The notes under the pieces: model-generated
Database searches by the model: none
What the model saw: only the letters and a program-made list of their open reading frames with translations
Told to the model about the DNA's origin: nothing
In this document: positions 61,739 through 64,000 of the stretch, piece after piece
Layout of the letters: every line of letters starts with the position of its first letter
Position numbering within the stretch: position 1 is the stretch's first letter
Position numbers and translations under genes: made by a program
Assembly (NCBI GenBank): GCA_033239005.1
Contig: BSQZ01000104.1
Span: forward strand, 1,541,501 to 1,605,500
Source of the DNA: Lamellibrachia satsuma
Taxonomy: Eukaryota; Annelida; Polychaeta; Sabellida; Siboglinidae
Length of the DNA stretch: 64,000 bases
Reading direction: 5' to 3'

Positions 61739-62264
61739 CTGTAAATCTAAATGCACAAATTAAGGTAAAACGTGTCATAAAACTCACCGAACGTTGTGTC
61801 GTGTCAAGGCAATCACGAATGTGCCATTTTTTTCTGCATATGCGTCAAATAGCGACATCTATCGAATGTGACAAGCAATGCCTGCATTATGCTGGTTCAA
61901 TCGGCTAGGGTAGGGATGGGGCGCTTTAGGAAGGGGGTGCGCGTTATGGACTTTCCCCTACATCTGTAACATGTAGATAAATTGTATTCACCGAATCATT
62001 TGAAATTGCCTCCACATCTGAAGATGTTCAGTACTCTCTGATGTATCACTATGCCAACTTTTATAACAAACAGCCATTGCTATCCAATCTTGAACACAAC
62101 GCCTGAACTATGTCTATAAGTGTGTAGCATAGTTATATTATATCAACCATTTGTTCTTAGATTACTATTCCAGATGAACAACATGATTAACGATATAAAT
62201 AACATGTCTTTTTCATTCGTCCTGTTATTTAAATAAACAAACTATCATGATTAAGAGATTTAAC
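61739..62264. other. Upstream of the pogo-like gene; no gene seen
   Basis: A GTGAGT donor-like site on the minus strand near 61785 might end a noncoding or short first exon. A GGGGCGCTTT word at 61918 repeats one at 59392 in the same orientation. Confidence 0.35.
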
Positions 62265-62335
62265 TTGAACTTGGAAGTCAATGACTTGACTTGACTTGCA
62301 GGCCAATGACTTCAAACTTGGCTTGACTTTTTTAT
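62265..62335. repeat. GACTTG-rich repeat, short copy
   Basis: TGACTTGACTTGACTTGCAGG and adjacent words resemble 51470-51500 and 45900-45960. Confidence 0.55.
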
Positions 62336-63815
62336 TTACAAACATAACTTTAAACATGATGTTGATGCACCTTTTAATTTTTTTATACTTTAAGTAATAA
62401 TGTTTGTCTTAATTAATTTATTATCATTGGTTGTTTTACTGTGCCAATTGTATAATTTAACTGCTATAGTTTCCATTTTAATAAAATTATTATTATAAAA
62501 TGACTTGCCAGTTTGTGACTCAAAATCATGTCTTAAGTGTATTTTAAGTTAGGTTTTAATCAGTTCCATCATGAATTGTTTGCAGTATGTGTACAGTTTT
62601 TCCGTCTTATTAATGCTTAAAACGGTTAACATTTGATAAAACAAACCAAAAACGGCAACCATAACATATCGAATTACGTATAAGAAATGGGTATCACTAC
62701 CACACAAAAGCAGTATTGTATTTTTATTTTTGAGTACGCAATATAATTTAAATATGTGTTGGAGTGTACAATATCAATATGTAAAATCCCAGTTTTTGAC
62801 ACCAAACTACACTAATAACAAAACAAATTAAATTGTATATGTACTATACATGAGGCTCACGTGTCAAGCATCAAAGCTGTCATCGGGCAACAGCAACTGA
62901 GATGGGCCCGTCATGTATTTCACATACCTGAAACGCAGGGACAAATCTAGGATAAGACAGATGTGTACATATCAAAATCATAGTGACAGTATTAAGGGGG
63001 GACTTGGGATTGACATTTTCATTTCCCATATATCAGTAACGACCAGCCTTAAATGACCCAAATTATGTGCGTAGTTACTCCATGCAATCCCACTAAAAAC
63101 TGTAATTTTTTTCTAGAAGGCTTGTTTTCGTGATTACAATTTTTTTTGTATTTCCCCGCGAAGTTGAGGGTAAATTACATCCATAGTTCATTATAGAAAA
63201 GGTGGCCATAGTGTTAAACGGCTATTTAGTTTTCGAGATCATAATGACACACTATGGCAAGTTTCAAGCAATTACATAAAGCAGTAGCACGGATAAATGA
63301 AACAGAAGGCAGCAGGTGGGGGGGATCTTTCTGAACTAATTTAGATGGATGAAACCTTGTACACATTATGCAAGATTCAGGGGTGGATCTAGGCTTGTTG
63401 GCGGGGGGTCTCAGCCGTAGTCATATGTGGTTCTACTTACGAACCGGGGGGGGGGGACGACACGTGTCGTTATACTTACAGAAGGGTTAATATTAGCCGG
63501 CTGCTAATACTTCAGTCTTTACATTGATACTTGTTTAGATTGTCATGATTTTTTGGTTTGAGAACTTTAACATGTGTGACCGGTGATTTAGAAAAGGATA
63601 TATGCTGTGTGCATATCCGGATGACAAGTATTTTGGGGAAGTGTTTACCTTGGTAGCAATATCGTGGCCAGTCACTGGTTACGCAATACTGTAAAGACAG
63701 GCAAAGTTGAAGTTTGATATTGCAGGGTTTCCTGTATGGAACTGTGTATTATGTGTAGGGTAGGTAGGTAGGATTTGGGATTAAAAAGATGCTAATTTTA
63801 AGGCGACTCAAGTGG
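62336..63815. other. No gene seen
   Basis: AT-rich intergenic DNA with G runs near 63318 and 63450. Confidence 0.45.
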
Positions 63816-63819
63816 TTAT

Positions 63820-64000
63820 ATATGACGGGCGGATCCAGGGTTTAGAAAAAGGGGGGCCAAGGTAATGTGTTAAGCGCCGAAGGCGCGAAACGAGGCGTGA
63901 AACGCCTGGGGGTGTGGGGGTATCCCCTTCCTACCCATTTAAAATTTTTAGACAAAACACTTGAAATGGTGTAATTTGGGGCACCAATAATCTGGTTTTA
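63820..64000. repeat. End of an unclassified DNA element (GGCGGATCCAGGG type)
   Basis: GGGCGGATCCAGGGTTT, then GCGCCGAAGGCGCGAAAC and GGGGGTGTGGGGGTATCC, resemble the terminal region of repeats widespread in marine invertebrate genomes. It runs off the window. Confidence 0.4.

Overview
The window is animal nuclear DNA from a repeat-rich, AT-rich genome. Cellular genes are split by GT-AG introns, and the interspersed elements are typical of marine invertebrates: several LINE lineages, a Ty3/Gypsy element, hAT, Mutator-like and pogo-like DNA transposons, and tRNA-derived SINEs. A lophotrochozoan or another non-vertebrate bilaterian fits best, but the species cannot be fixed from the sequence alone. 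There are no bacterial-type operons, no CRISPR array and no intact tRNA or rRNA gene that I can see.

Layout. 0-6.9 kb: dispersed repeats, a compact NRF1/ETS/YY1-like promoter without a recognisable gene, a 24-bp satellite-like tandem and a 194-bp palindrome centred on an AT microsatellite. 6.9-13.5 kb, plus strand: the exons of TRMT44/METTL19, the tRNA uridine-2'-O-methyltransferase, with an in-frame TAG and a frameshift. 16.4-18.8 kb: an internally deleted Mutator-like element with 20-bp terminal inverted repeats. 20.1-23.0 kb: a possible DNA transposon and a well-supported non-autonomous hAT element with an 8-bp target duplication. 24.5-26.3 kb, minus strand: two exons of a WDR20-like WD40 gene. 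One is clean; the other carries at least seven disabling changes and lies between 32-bp direct repeats. 28.6-35.6 kb: two different LINE remnants facing opposite ways. 36.4-54.2 kb: a nest of transposons. It holds three copies of an LTR-like unit with its flanking blocks, a 1.1-kb inverted tetranucleotide array, two more LINE remnants, a Gypsy gag-pol split by a 5'-truncated LINE, and a broken hAT transposase. 55.9-61.8 kb, minus strand: a Myb/SANT-like (NAIF1-type) gene and a pogo/jerky-type DDE transposase gene. Both contain introns and both are broken.

The genes do not form a pathway. The common theme is decay: every cellular or host-like gene I can recognise carries frameshifts or stops, while one LINE ORF of 368 codons (47283-48389) is open throughout. 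Indiscriminate sequencing error is therefore unlikely to explain all the damage. I see no convincing new gene system. The most useful leads are the decayed TRMT44 and WDR20 loci, the two transposons bounded by their termini, the palindromes, and the clustered pogo and Myb-like genes.
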